From an uncultured Prevotella sp. (GTDB lineage: Bacteria; Bacteroidota; Bacteroidia; Bacteroidales; Bacteroidaceae), in the NCBI GenBank assembly GCA_900315695.1, contig ONAE01000059.1, positions 1 to 38,103 on the forward strand: DNA of 38,103 nucleotides, written 5' to 3'. The notes under the pieces are model-generated. The model was not told the origin of the DNA, did not search any database, and worked only from the letters and a program-made list of their open reading frames with translations. Numbering within the stretch: the first letter of the stretch is position 1; every line of letters begins with the position of its first letter. A program made the translations under genes and the position numbers. Shown in pieces: positions 16,800 to 24,737 of the stretch.

Positions 16800-18695
16800 A
16801 TGAAACGAATAAGGATGGAGAGAAAGAGTAGAATCATTGGCTTGATGCCGCTGGTGATGTCGCTGATGCTGCTGGGCTGTGCCAAAGATGGGAAAGACGG
16901 AGCAGGTGGTGGCGACCAGCAGGTAGAGGTTGTGAACGTCAGGTTTGCGTTCTCCATGTTTTCCCAGCATAGTCATAGAGCCGCGACCCGTATGGATTCC
17001 GCAATCGTTAATCCGACGGCTCTGGCGGATGGTTTGGAAGATGCTCGTATGCTCTGCTTCAATGGCATGCCGACATCCAGTTCGAAAAAGATTGGCGAGA
17101 TGATTGAGTTCAAGAACCTCGAGGATGAAATCATCTCCAGCGACACCGTCTCCGGTGAGACCTCAGGCACCGAGGTCTCAGAGTTCCGACAGGTCGGTGT
17201 GCCGGTGGGAACTACCCACTTCGGTTTTTACGGCAAAGCCCCGGCGGCTTCCAGCACCCATGAGGATCGTATGAACAACGGTATCATCGAGGTGGTAGGC
17301 CTGTCGAAGAGCACCTATCAAGGTAATAGTGGCATCCGCTTCAAACCCGTACAGATCTGCAAGTCTGCTGCTGACTTTGGAGGTAGTGCAGCTGGCGCAA
17401 AGCTGTTCGACCTGCTGAATGAGCTGATGGCTGTGACAAGTACGGAGGCCGCACCTAACGACCGATGGGAAACGGTCGAAGAAATCAACCTGAATGAGGC
17501 CTATCAGCGTATGATTGAGCTGAAGACCCTCTCTTCCCAGCATGTGGCACTCATGCTCGCTAAAGTCTATTTGGTAGTCAGCCAGGCACCTGAGGGTGAA
17601 CCGGGACGACAGCTTGCCGATGCCATCAAGGCTAAGATAGCATCGGTATGCACCACCGCTCCGACACTGACGAGCACGATGGTTGACCTGAAGGAAGAGT
17701 ATCAGGATTTTCCCAATGACATACATCTGCCAATGGGGGCAGCCCGGATTATGTGGGACGACACTCAGAAGAAGTTTATTGTTCCAGATGTGCAGGCATA
17801 TGGCAAGCAGTTTGACATCGCCTCGATGAATGATTACTGCTATCCCATGAACCTGCAGTATCAGGTGCTGTCAGACATCGTGGCCAGCGATACCGAGGTG
17901 GCGATGCCAGCCATAGAGGGGGGGGAGAGCCTCTCTGAGCAATGGCAGGATCTCATCGACAATCTCTATAGTGGTGCTTCGACGATGGTGCAGAAGAACA
18001 CCAAGTCGGTGGCCATGAAGCAGCAGGTGAACTACGCCGTTGGTAAGCTCGCCTTGAAAACGCGTATTGCCAGCAGCGATAATATGTATGATGCCAAAGG
18101 CAAGTATGTTGACGTATCTAACGGCTTTACATTGAAGGGCTATATCATCGGTGGTCAACGGGAGGTGGACTATAATTTCCAGCCTGTGGACGGCAGCAGG
18201 GAATTTGCCATCTACGACACCGGTCTGAACGGTGGTCCTCAGCAGGTGAAGCGCTATGCCTTCACGAAGGAGAACTTCGTGCTCGGACTGGGCACGGCGG
18301 CAGACAAGGGCATCCAGATCGCTCTGGAGTTGGTGAACAATGGTGACGACTTCCAAGGAGCTGATGGTGTGATTGTGCATGGTGCCACTTTCTACCTCGT
18401 GGCTAACCTGGTACCTAGTGAAGGTATGAACTACACTTCGGGCAGTATCGATAAGGTGTTCACCCGTGATAAGGCTACCACAGTGGCCCTCACCATCGAG
18501 GGAGGGTATCCGGATACCGATGGTGATGGCAAGCCTGATCCCGAACTTGATGAACATGGTAAGGCAAAGCCGCTTAAAGGTTTGGCGACAGCCACTTACG
18601 GTCTGCCGGACTTGAGAATTCCAAAGCCTGGAGTAGGACTGAGCGTCAACCTCAATTGGGAAGAAGGACTATGGTATGATGACATAATATTATAA
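16800..18695 (+). CDS. Fimbrillin-like lipoprotein, paralogue 2
   Basis: A 631-residue lipoprotein (n-region rich in Arg and Lys, lipobox LLGC, Cys27; Ala-Thr-Arg at Arg64). It shares the ordered blocks of paralogue 1: DARMLCFN, FGFYGKAPAAS, IHLPMGAARIMW, YCYPMNLQYQ, GYIIGGQREVDYNF, IALELVNN, FYLVANLV, VFTRDKATT and the terminal strand GVGLSVNLNWEEGL. Just before the terminal strand there is a short acidic loop (YPDTDGDGKPDPELDEHGK), a single calcium-type repeat that is expanded in the next gene. It follows the anchor gene by 26 nt, as accessory subunits follow mfa2 in Porphyromonas. A G8 tract at 17918-17925 lies in the coding region. Likely a minor fibre subunit; exact role unknown. Confidence 0.68.
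   Translation: MKRIRMERKSRIIGLMPLVMSLMLLGCAKDGKDGAGGGDQQVEVVNVRFAFSMFSQHSHRAATRMDSAIVNPTALADGLEDARMLCFNGMPTSSSKKIGEMIEFKNLEDEIISSDTVSGETSGTEVSEFRQVGVPVGTTHFGFYGKAPAASSTHEDRMNNGIIEVVGLSKSTYQGNSGIRFKPVQICKSAADFGGSAAGAKLFDLLNELMAVTSTEAAPNDRWETVEEINLNEAYQRMIELKTLSSQHVALMLAKVYLVVSQAPEGEPGRQLADAIKAKIASVCTTAPTLTSTMVDLKEEYQDFPNDIHLPMGAARIMWDDTQKKFIVPDVQAYGKQFDIASMNDYCYPMNLQYQVLSDIVASDTEVAMPAIEGGESLSEQWQDLIDNLYSGASTMVQKNTKSVAMKQQVNYAVGKLALKTRIASSDNMYDAKGKYVDVSNGFTLKGYIIGGQREVDYNFQPVDGSREFAIYDTGLNGGPQQVKRYAFTKENFVLGLGTAADKGIQIALELVNNGDDFQGADGVIVHGATFYLVANLVPSEGMNYTSGSIDKVFTRDKATTVALTIEGGYPDTDGDGKPDPELDEHGKAKPLKGLATATYGLPDLRIPKPGVGLSVNLNWEEGLWYDDIIL
17918..17925 (+). repeat. G8 homopolymer inside paralogue 2
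   Basis: Eight consecutive G residues encode part of a Glu-Gly-Gly-Glu stretch. A slip by one base would truncate the lipoprotein, so the tract is a possible but unproven phase-variation site. Confidence 0.7.
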
Positions 18696-18707
18696 ATAAA
18701 ATAAGGT
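18688..18707 (+). repeat. Duplicated leader, copy 1
   Basis: The 20 nt just before the ATG of paralogue 3 are matched at 19 of 20 positions by 20786-20805 before paralogue 4. In this copy the ATG follows directly, so it serves as the translation start region of paralogue 3. Confidence 0.6.
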
Positions 18708-20780
18708 ATGAAGAGTAATCGTTATTTAGCCATGATGATCGCTGGGCTGTCGTTTCCAGCGATGTTCACTGCGTGTTCTTCGGGGCGTGATGCCGAAGAC
18801 ATTTCCAACGTAGTTTACAATGAGGAAGGCAAAGCTGGTGTGAAACCTGAGTTTGTCATCTCCTTGCCCCGTAATGTTGTCGGTACTACCCGTCAGGAGA
18901 ACGACATTGTGCAGATTTCTGGAACTTCAGAACAGTTCCGTGGAATCGACCATATCCGACTAATACCTTTCAGTTCCGTTCCGAACTCATCATCAACAAA
19001 GTTGGCTGGCATCATCCATCTGAGCAGTATCAATGCGTTGGAGAAGCCGGGGTCAGTGAACTATAAGGTATATGCGGATCAGTTCGTGCCCGTAGGAACT
19101 AAGAATTTCCTGTTTTATGGAAAGGCCGTAGATAGGAGTGTGGATGCCCCCCTGACCTCAATGGACGACAAGTTCAAGTACGGTGTTTTGAAGTATGAAG
19201 GACTCACAGAGAGTGAGTTCTCTAGTGTTGCAAGCGTAAATTTCTCTCTGGAGCAGATCAACACCAATCAGGATCAGCAGCAGAATAATGCCGTAGGTCG
19301 TGCTATTATCCAGCTGATGTCACAACTGGCCAATGTCACAGTCTCTGGTGACGCTCCCAATAATGCCTGGAGCACCACCACCCATACCGTTCTGGCTGCC
19401 CTTTATAAGAACTTTATTGGTACCACGGTTTACTCTTCGAACAGTCTGGCCCTGATTCTCGATAAGATCTATTTTGGTTTGGAACACGTTGAGGCTTCCG
19501 ATCCTGCCTATCCTTTGGCCAACCAAATCCGTAGTTTGATTCTTGGTGCCTGTAATGCAGGCTATGAGCCCATTGCCAATACGCCCGTAGAACTGAATTC
19601 AGACTATTCTGGTTATCCCGGCAATATCGGACTTCCCGACGGTGCTGCCCGCTGCCGTTGGAATGCCAGCGGCCTGCAGGCAAACATGTTTGTTGACATG
19701 ACCGCCAACTATACGCTAGGCTTCAAGGTGAAGCCCACCGACTACTGCTATCCCGCTGCCCTGTGGTATTTTGTCAGCACACCAGTCAAGACCTCCAACA
19801 AAATTGAATCCGAAAATTATACTGACCAGACCAGTTGGAATAAAGTCATTAGTGATGTCTATAGTCCGGAGAACAATGAGGTCGTCACCGGCACACGTTC
19901 TGTCGCCCTTGTCGATCCCGTGCAGTATGCCGTAGGTCGTCTGGAGACCACAGTGCAGATGGAACCTGGTGGTATCATCTATGATGGTGATGGTAAGGCG
20001 GTGGACTTTGGTGACGGTTATACGTTGAAAGGCTTGCTCCTTGGTGGTCAGAACAGCGTGAACTATGCCTTTGAATCAACTGGTAACGAGAACTTCTGTA
20101 TTTATGACCGTGTGATGTCATCCTCCAACTTAACCTTCAAACCAGGTGGTGTAGCAACAGCGCCTAATCAAACGCTGGCTTTGGAGACGAAGACCAACCA
20201 GAAATTATTCGCTGCTTTGGAGCTCGTCAACAACGGACAGGCTTTCAGGGGTGCTGACGGAACCATTCCTGCAGGAGGCATCTTCTATATGACGGTGGCT
20301 CTTGACCCGACGACTGCCACCAACTACTCGGAGGAAAACCTGAATAAGATTATCATGAAGGATCATGTGACCAAGTTGACTGTGAACATCAAGAGGGGCT
20401 CGACCACACCCGACCGTAACGGTGATGGCGTACCTGATGTCTATATCATTGATCCGACGACAGGTCTGCCCACTGGTGTGGATGCTGATGGTGATGGCCA
20501 GCCCGATCCTTATGATATTGATAACGACGGCACGCCCGATACGTTCATTACCGATCCTTCCCACGGCGGTCCCGGATGGGATACCGATGGTGATGGTGAG
20601 GTGGATCTCCCCGTACTGCCAAATCCGCTGTCAGGTAAATATCCCAACCAACCGACGATTCCCGATGGCTTAGGCAATGCCACCAACGGTGTTCCCGACC
20701 TGTCTAGTCCGGGCATTGAGCTGGGTACGTCTGTGAACCTTGAGTGGCAAGAGGGTCTGAACTTGACTCCAAATATTTAA
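18708..20780 (+). CDS. Fimbrillin-like lipoprotein, paralogue 3, with calcium-type repeats
   Basis: A 690-residue lipoprotein (lipobox FTAC, Cys23; Thr-Thr-Arg at Arg62). It carries the full set of family blocks: EQFRGIDHIRLIPF, FLFYGKAVDRS, NIGLPDGAARCRW, YCYPAALWYF, GLLLGGQNSVNYAF, AALELVNN, FYMTVALD, IIMKDHVTK and terminal VPDLSSPGIELGTSVNLEW. Between the last two lies an insert of about 70 residues (20,410-20,620) made of thrombospondin type 3-like units: DRNGDGVPD, DADGDGQPD, DIDNDGTPD, DTDGDGEVD. Such DxDxDG loops bind calcium in known proteins. The gene starts 12 nt after paralogue 2. Position and family suggest a minor or distal fibre subunit whose shape is calcium-dependent; this is inference. 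Confidence 0.68.
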   Translation: MKSNRYLAMMIAGLSFPAMFTACSSGRDAEDISNVVYNEEGKAGVKPEFVISLPRNVVGTTRQENDIVQISGTSEQFRGIDHIRLIPFSSVPNSSSTKLAGIIHLSSINALEKPGSVNYKVYADQFVPVGTKNFLFYGKAVDRSVDAPLTSMDDKFKYGVLKYEGLTESEFSSVASVNFSLEQINTNQDQQQNNAVGRAIIQLMSQLANVTVSGDAPNNAWSTTTHTVLAALYKNFIGTTVYSSNSLALILDKIYFGLEHVEASDPAYPLANQIRSLILGACNAGYEPIANTPVELNSDYSGYPGNIGLPDGAARCRWNASGLQANMFVDMTANYTLGFKVKPTDYCYPAALWYFVSTPVKTSNKIESENYTDQTSWNKVISDVYSPENNEVVTGTRSVALVDPVQYAVGRLETTVQMEPGGIIYDGDGKAVDFGDGYTLKGLLLGGQNSVNYAFESTGNENFCIYDRVMSSSNLTFKPGGVATAPNQTLALETKTNQKLFAALELVNNGQAFRGADGTIPAGGIFYMTVALDPTTATNYSEENLNKIIMKDHVTKLTVNIKRGSTTPDRNGDGVPDVYIIDPTTGLPTGVDADGDGQPDPYDIDNDGTPDTFITDPSHGGPGWDTDGDGEVDLPVLPNPLSGKYPNQPTIPDGLGNATNGVPDLSSPGIELGTSVNLEWQEGLNLTPNI

Positions 20781-20785
20781 TCCTA

Positions 20786-20805
20786 TATTATAAATATAAT
20801 AAGGT
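20786..20805 (+). repeat. Duplicated leader, copy 2
   Basis: Near-identical (19/20) to 18688-18707. Here the ATG position has become GTA, and translation of paralogue 4 starts further on at GTG 20833. This supports origin by tandem duplication followed by a start shift. Confidence 0.6.
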
Positions 20806-20832
20806 GTATAATCAATTATTAAAGGTACGCGC

Positions 20833-22473
20833 GTGAAGACTGACATTAAAATCATCCTATATGGTCTGTTGTTGGGCATGATAATGACATCATGCTCATC
20901 AATAGACGATATAGATGATGCCAACAACCAGCAGGTAGCCAAACAGGTTGACCTGATAATTTGTGTTGGCAATAAGGCTTCCATGCCTCTTCAGGTGTCA
21001 GCCAATACCCGAAGTGACGACACGTTCAATGGGATGGAGGGATTAGTAGTTATCCCTTTCCATACCGAAGGAAAAGCAGTTAAATCGACTGACCTCCCCT
21101 TAATCGAAGTTGTCGGTGCAACAGAGGAGAGTAGTCGAGTGAAAGCGCATAATAACTATTACGTTAACCACTGTTACTTCATGACAGGAACTGATCGTGT
21201 GCTGGTCTATGGAAAGGCGATAAAGCCATCGACCCCAAATCCCGCCGTATATGGTCAACTGAGTGATCTGCCTTCCACACGTAAGAATACAGCAGACATT
21301 CAGTTCAGTCTGACTTCTATTCGTGAATCAACGGAAGCTGATGCTGATGCTACGGCATTGGCTACCTATATGACCAATATTGCCAACACCGAGGGTTGGA
21401 GCACAACAACAGACCCAACCCTAAAGAGCTATTATCTGGATTTCATCCATGTAGATTCGGAAGGTGTAGGGCTCATAAGCGGAGCTGCAGCCAACATCAG
21501 GGCATTCGTGGCTGCACTCAGGGACCTGCTGACAGGCAGAACTGATGCCCTCAGCACGGCTATCGTTGCAAAAATTGACGATGATGCAACTATAGAAGAA
21601 AAAGACTACCCACGCTCTATCGGACTTCCTGACGGAGCTGCTGTTATCCGTTGGACAGGCGAGAAGTTTGAGGTTCGCACTACCACCACTACGCTTGACA
21701 ACATTAATGGAATCAATCGCTATACCTATCCTGCAGAACTGATGTTCTTTGCAGATAGCCCTATACGCACCTCTGCTGAAGAGGTGGCGAAAACCGTTTA
21801 TGAGAACGCTCCCACCAATCAATTGTGGAGTGCTTTCCTGAATACATACTACAATGGCTCTACTGCCGTCAACACAGAAACCAAGGCGGTAGCCGTAGAG
21901 AAACCAATCCAGTATGGTGTTGCTAAGTTGGATCTCACACTGACAGGCATGAGCACAACATTAAGGGATGCTAAAGATGACGTGGTTTCTTATACCAGCA
22001 TGGCGACGCTGCCCCTCACGGGTGTCATCATTGGCGGACAACATACCGTTGGTTTCAACATGAAGCCGCAAGGCGAACAGACGGATGTCGATGGACGTTT
22101 CATCTACGACACGAACATCATTGACGGAAACAAGACCAGCACATTGGTGTTGCAGTCTTACGACAACGAGAAAGTGCCTGTCATTCTGGAATTTCAAAAC
22201 AATACAGAATATGCGTTCACAGGCAAGGACGGCACCGTCTATCCTGGAACCCGCTTCTACCTTATCGGTATGATAGACCCTGCCGGACAAGGCACGGGCG
22301 AATGTGCCAATCGTGTGTTCACACAAGACTATATCACCACCATGTCGATGAGCGTGGTATCGCTCGCCAAGGCATATACCTGCATGCCCGACTTGCTGGC
22401 TCCACGACTGGAGATTGGCGTACAGGTGGTGACAAAATGGATACAGGCAACAACCACTAATGTGGAACTTTAA
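20833..22473 (+). CDS. Fimbrillin-like lipoprotein, paralogue 4
   Basis: A 546-residue lipoprotein from GTG 20833 (MKTDIKIILYGLLLGMIMTS, then Cys21) with a Thr-Arg site at Arg60. It is the shortest of the four paralogues but keeps the family blocks: DTFNGMEGLVVIPF, VLVYGKAIKPS, SIGLPDGAAVIRW, YTYPAELMFF, GVIIGGQHTVGFNM, VILEFQNN, FYLIGMID, VFTQDYITT and terminal MPDLLAPRLEIGVQVVTKW. It has no calcium-type insert. The gap to the previous gene is 52 nt, the widest in the operon, and carries a relic of that gene's leader. Likely a minor fibre subunit; order in the fibre is unknown. Confidence 0.67.
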   Translation: MKTDIKIILYGLLLGMIMTSCSSIDDIDDANNQQVAKQVDLIICVGNKASMPLQVSANTRSDDTFNGMEGLVVIPFHTEGKAVKSTDLPLIEVVGATEESSRVKAHNNYYVNHCYFMTGTDRVLVYGKAIKPSTPNPAVYGQLSDLPSTRKNTADIQFSLTSIRESTEADADATALATYMTNIANTEGWSTTTDPTLKSYYLDFIHVDSEGVGLISGAAANIRAFVAALRDLLTGRTDALSTAIVAKIDDDATIEEKDYPRSIGLPDGAAVIRWTGEKFEVRTTTTTLDNINGINRYTYPAELMFFADSPIRTSAEEVAKTVYENAPTNQLWSAFLNTYYNGSTAVNTETKAVAVEKPIQYGVAKLDLTLTGMSTTLRDAKDDVVSYTSMATLPLTGVIIGGQHTVGFNMKPQGEQTDVDGRFIYDTNIIDGNKTSTLVLQSYDNEKVPVILEFQNNTEYAFTGKDGTVYPGTRFYLIGMIDPAGQGTGECANRVFTQDYITTMSMSVVSLAKAYTCMPDLLAPRLEIGVQVVTKWIQATTTNVEL

Positions 22474-22483
22474 ATAAAAGAAT

Positions 22484-23650
22484 ATGATAAAGAATAGACA
22501 TATATACCTACTACAGTGGCTTTTATGCAGCATTTTGACTGTGCTTCTCCCTGCTTGCTCTTCCGGCGATGCAGAAGGAGGAGGAGCTTCGCACAAACAG
22601 ATGAAACTGGCCATATATGTCTATGCTCCAGAACAGGCTGCAACAGCCCCAAAAGCCGCACAAACCCGTGCTGATGAAGGCCAGGTGGATGCCATAACCA
22701 CTGAGGGCACTATCAAGAGCCTGCAGATATGGATCTACGAGTCAGAGACCGGAAATTACGTTGGCTATTTCAGTACCAATGAAGTGACAGCATTAAACGA
22801 AGGTCAAGGTACAACCTATCAGATACCTGTAACCGATGAATTTGCTGCCTCTAAGCCTAATGTCAATGTCTATGTGATGGCTAATGTGACCAACGCCAAC
22901 TGCGGTGTTGTAGGTACATTGGATAAGGAGACCACCCGCGCAGCCCTGCTGGAAGGTGCCAAGATTTCTCCTGGATATTTCGGTTTGGAGCAGAATACAA
23001 GAAGCGTACCTGATGACGGTCTGCCGTTTGCAGGTAAGTTGACTGGGCAACCCGTTGTGGGCGATGCACCAACGCTACGTGTAGGTACGCTCAATGCAGT
23101 TTCTACTGTTCAACTGACCCGTGCCGTGTCGAAGCTACGCTTTGTCTTCGCCAAGACTACAGGACAAGCAACGGTGAAGATCACCAGTATCAAGATCAAT
23201 GAACAAATGATACCCTATGAGGAGTATCTCTTCAAGACTCCGGCATCTATGACCTATAATACTGCAGCGGTAGAATTGCTGTCAACTGCCATTAACGATA
23301 TCGCTGAGACAGCAGATCCTACCCAATATCTCTATCTTGGTCAGGAAGCTCAGGCATACGAAGACCTGATTAACGAAGCTGCGAGCAAAGCGACACCTGA
23401 AGTCACGGTGGACGGTCCTATCTATCTGCGTGAGAGCGACAAACAGCTGGCAGGTACCATCACATACACCATTGATGGTGGGTTGGAACAGACCGTCCCC
23501 TTCGCCATGCAGCAAGCCGGCGACTTCAGCCGCAACCACACTTGGATTGTCTATGCCTACTATGCCGGAGCAGGCAATTTGCAGGTGCAGTCACTATATG
23601 TGAAAGAGTGGTCAACAAAAGAAATGAATCACCAAGTATATAACTGGTAA
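22484..23650 (+). CDS. Fimbrillin-like lipoprotein of a different subfamily
   Basis: A 388-residue lipoprotein (lipobox LPAC, Cys25; Gln-Thr-Arg at Arg62). It does not share the blocks of the four paralogues. Instead it has FimA/Mfa-like features: SLQIWIYESETGNYVGYF as the first strand pair of a transthyretin-like domain, NVYVMANVTNANC, then LTRAVSKLRFVFAKT, the start of the second domain in fimbrillins, and a final strand LQVQSLYVKEWSTKEMNHQV. The gene starts 10 nt after paralogue 4. It is probably a fibre subunit, either a second shaft pilin or an adaptor near the tip. The exact family (FimA, Mfa1 or minor type) cannot be settled by eye. Confidence 0.65.
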   Translation: MIKNRHIYLLQWLLCSILTVLLPACSSGDAEGGGASHKQMKLAIYVYAPEQAATAPKAAQTRADEGQVDAITTEGTIKSLQIWIYESETGNYVGYFSTNEVTALNEGQGTTYQIPVTDEFAASKPNVNVYVMANVTNANCGVVGTLDKETTRAALLEGAKISPGYFGLEQNTRSVPDDGLPFAGKLTGQPVVGDAPTLRVGTLNAVSTVQLTRAVSKLRFVFAKTTGQATVKITSIKINEQMIPYEEYLFKTPASMTYNTAAVELLSTAINDIAETADPTQYLYLGQEAQAYEDLINEAASKATPEVTVDGPIYLRESDKQLAGTITYTIDGGLEQTVPFAMQQAGDFSRNHTWIVYAYYAGAGNLQVQSLYVKEWSTKEMNHQVYNW

Positions 23651-23671
23651 CATTCAATTAAGGAGTAAGAA

Positions 23672-24700
23672 ATGAACATTAACAAGAAATACATAGGCAT
23701 CCTATCTGTTGCCGCCACGATACTGCTAAGTGCTTGTTCTTCAGATGATTCTGGAGCACAGAATAATACTACGGATAACATTCCCGTAGGCGTTAAGATG
23801 CAGGTGAAGACATTTTCTTCTTTCTTTGCAGATCCAGGACCGACTGCCGTCCCCGCCCCAACAGGATTCACAGCATATACCCCAGATAAGAACACAAACA
23901 TGGGTATCTATATGCTATTATCGGAAAACTGGGCTTCCCCAAAATTGGAAAGAATTACATACTACACCAGCACCGTATATGGTTATATGCCCAAATCGGG
24001 AGAGATGAGTAGCACGCTGGCAAAAAGCGAAGCCAATGCTGCCACACTGACCATTAGCAATATAAAACCCGTCACCACAGATGATATTTGCATCATTACA
24101 GGTGTCAAGGATACGGACTCAGGATTGAAGGAAGGCCAGTTCAGCTGGTCAACCCCTATGGAAGAAATCGAGACTTATAACATCAGTATGCTGATGGATC
24201 ACATCTATGCCGGTGTACAGTTCCGCATGACAATATACAAAGAATATGCACAACTGCGTACCATCAAACTGAAGAAACTGACGCTGAACACCGATAAGGA
24301 AAGCGTCAATGCTGCTATTTCGCTGACGCACAACGGTACAGGCGCTAGTCCTATCTCCAGCATAACGTACACATCGTCAGACGGTAGCGGTAGCAGTACT
24401 TCTGATATTTATAAAAACGATGAAGGTACAGAACTTCCGACTACAACGGCAACTCCTTTGTCTGTCAATGCCTACTTTGCTCCGGAACTTTCAAGTAACC
24501 TGACACTGGTCAGCACCTATGACGTTTACGACAGCAAGGGCAACCTGATACGTCAAAACTGCACAGCAACCAATAAACTGCCGGATCTAGAAGCCGTTAG
24601 AGGACAAAGGGTACAGTTGAATATGACTGTCAACCCGACATACCTCTATGTGTTGTCAGAACCTGATTTGGACAATCCAACAATAACAATTGAGAATTGA
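23672..24700 (+). CDS. Fimbrillin-like or accessory lipoprotein without an Arg processing site
   Basis: A 342-residue lipoprotein (MNINKKYIGILSVAATILLS, Cys22). Beta-rich with a fimbrillin-like core (LMDHIYAGVQFRMTIYKEYA, IRTIKLKKLTLNT-type strand) and the ending VRGQRVQLNMTVNPTYLYVL. Unlike the five other pilin-like proteins there is no Thr-Arg site 37-39 residues after the Cys, and no Arg at all in that region. It could be a tip protein that needs no maturation, or an anchoring factor for the next gene's giant product. It ends 37 nt before that gene; the gap has short GAGAATTG direct repeats. Confidence 0.6.
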   Translation: MNINKKYIGILSVAATILLSACSSDDSGAQNNTTDNIPVGVKMQVKTFSSFFADPGPTAVPAPTGFTAYTPDKNTNMGIYMLLSENWASPKLERITYYTSTVYGYMPKSGEMSSTLAKSEANAATLTISNIKPVTTDDICIITGVKDTDSGLKEGQFSWSTPMEEIETYNISMLMDHIYAGVQFRMTIYKEYAQLRTIKLKKLTLNTDKESVNAAISLTHNGTGASPISSITYTSSDGSGSSTSDIYKNDEGTELPTTTATPLSVNAYFAPELSSNLTLVSTYDVYDSKGNLIRQNCTATNKLPDLEAVRGQRVQLNMTVNPTYLYVLSEPDLDNPTITIEN

Positions 24701-24737
24701 AGAATTTGAGAATTGTAAAATAGAAAAATTGAAGATA

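Noticed and set aside
16800-18695. Assignment of the four large paralogues as true Mfa1
   Set aside because: The blocks recalled from Porphyromonas Mfa1 are not visible, and only the lipobox/Arg layout and gene context agree; kept as fimbrillin-like.
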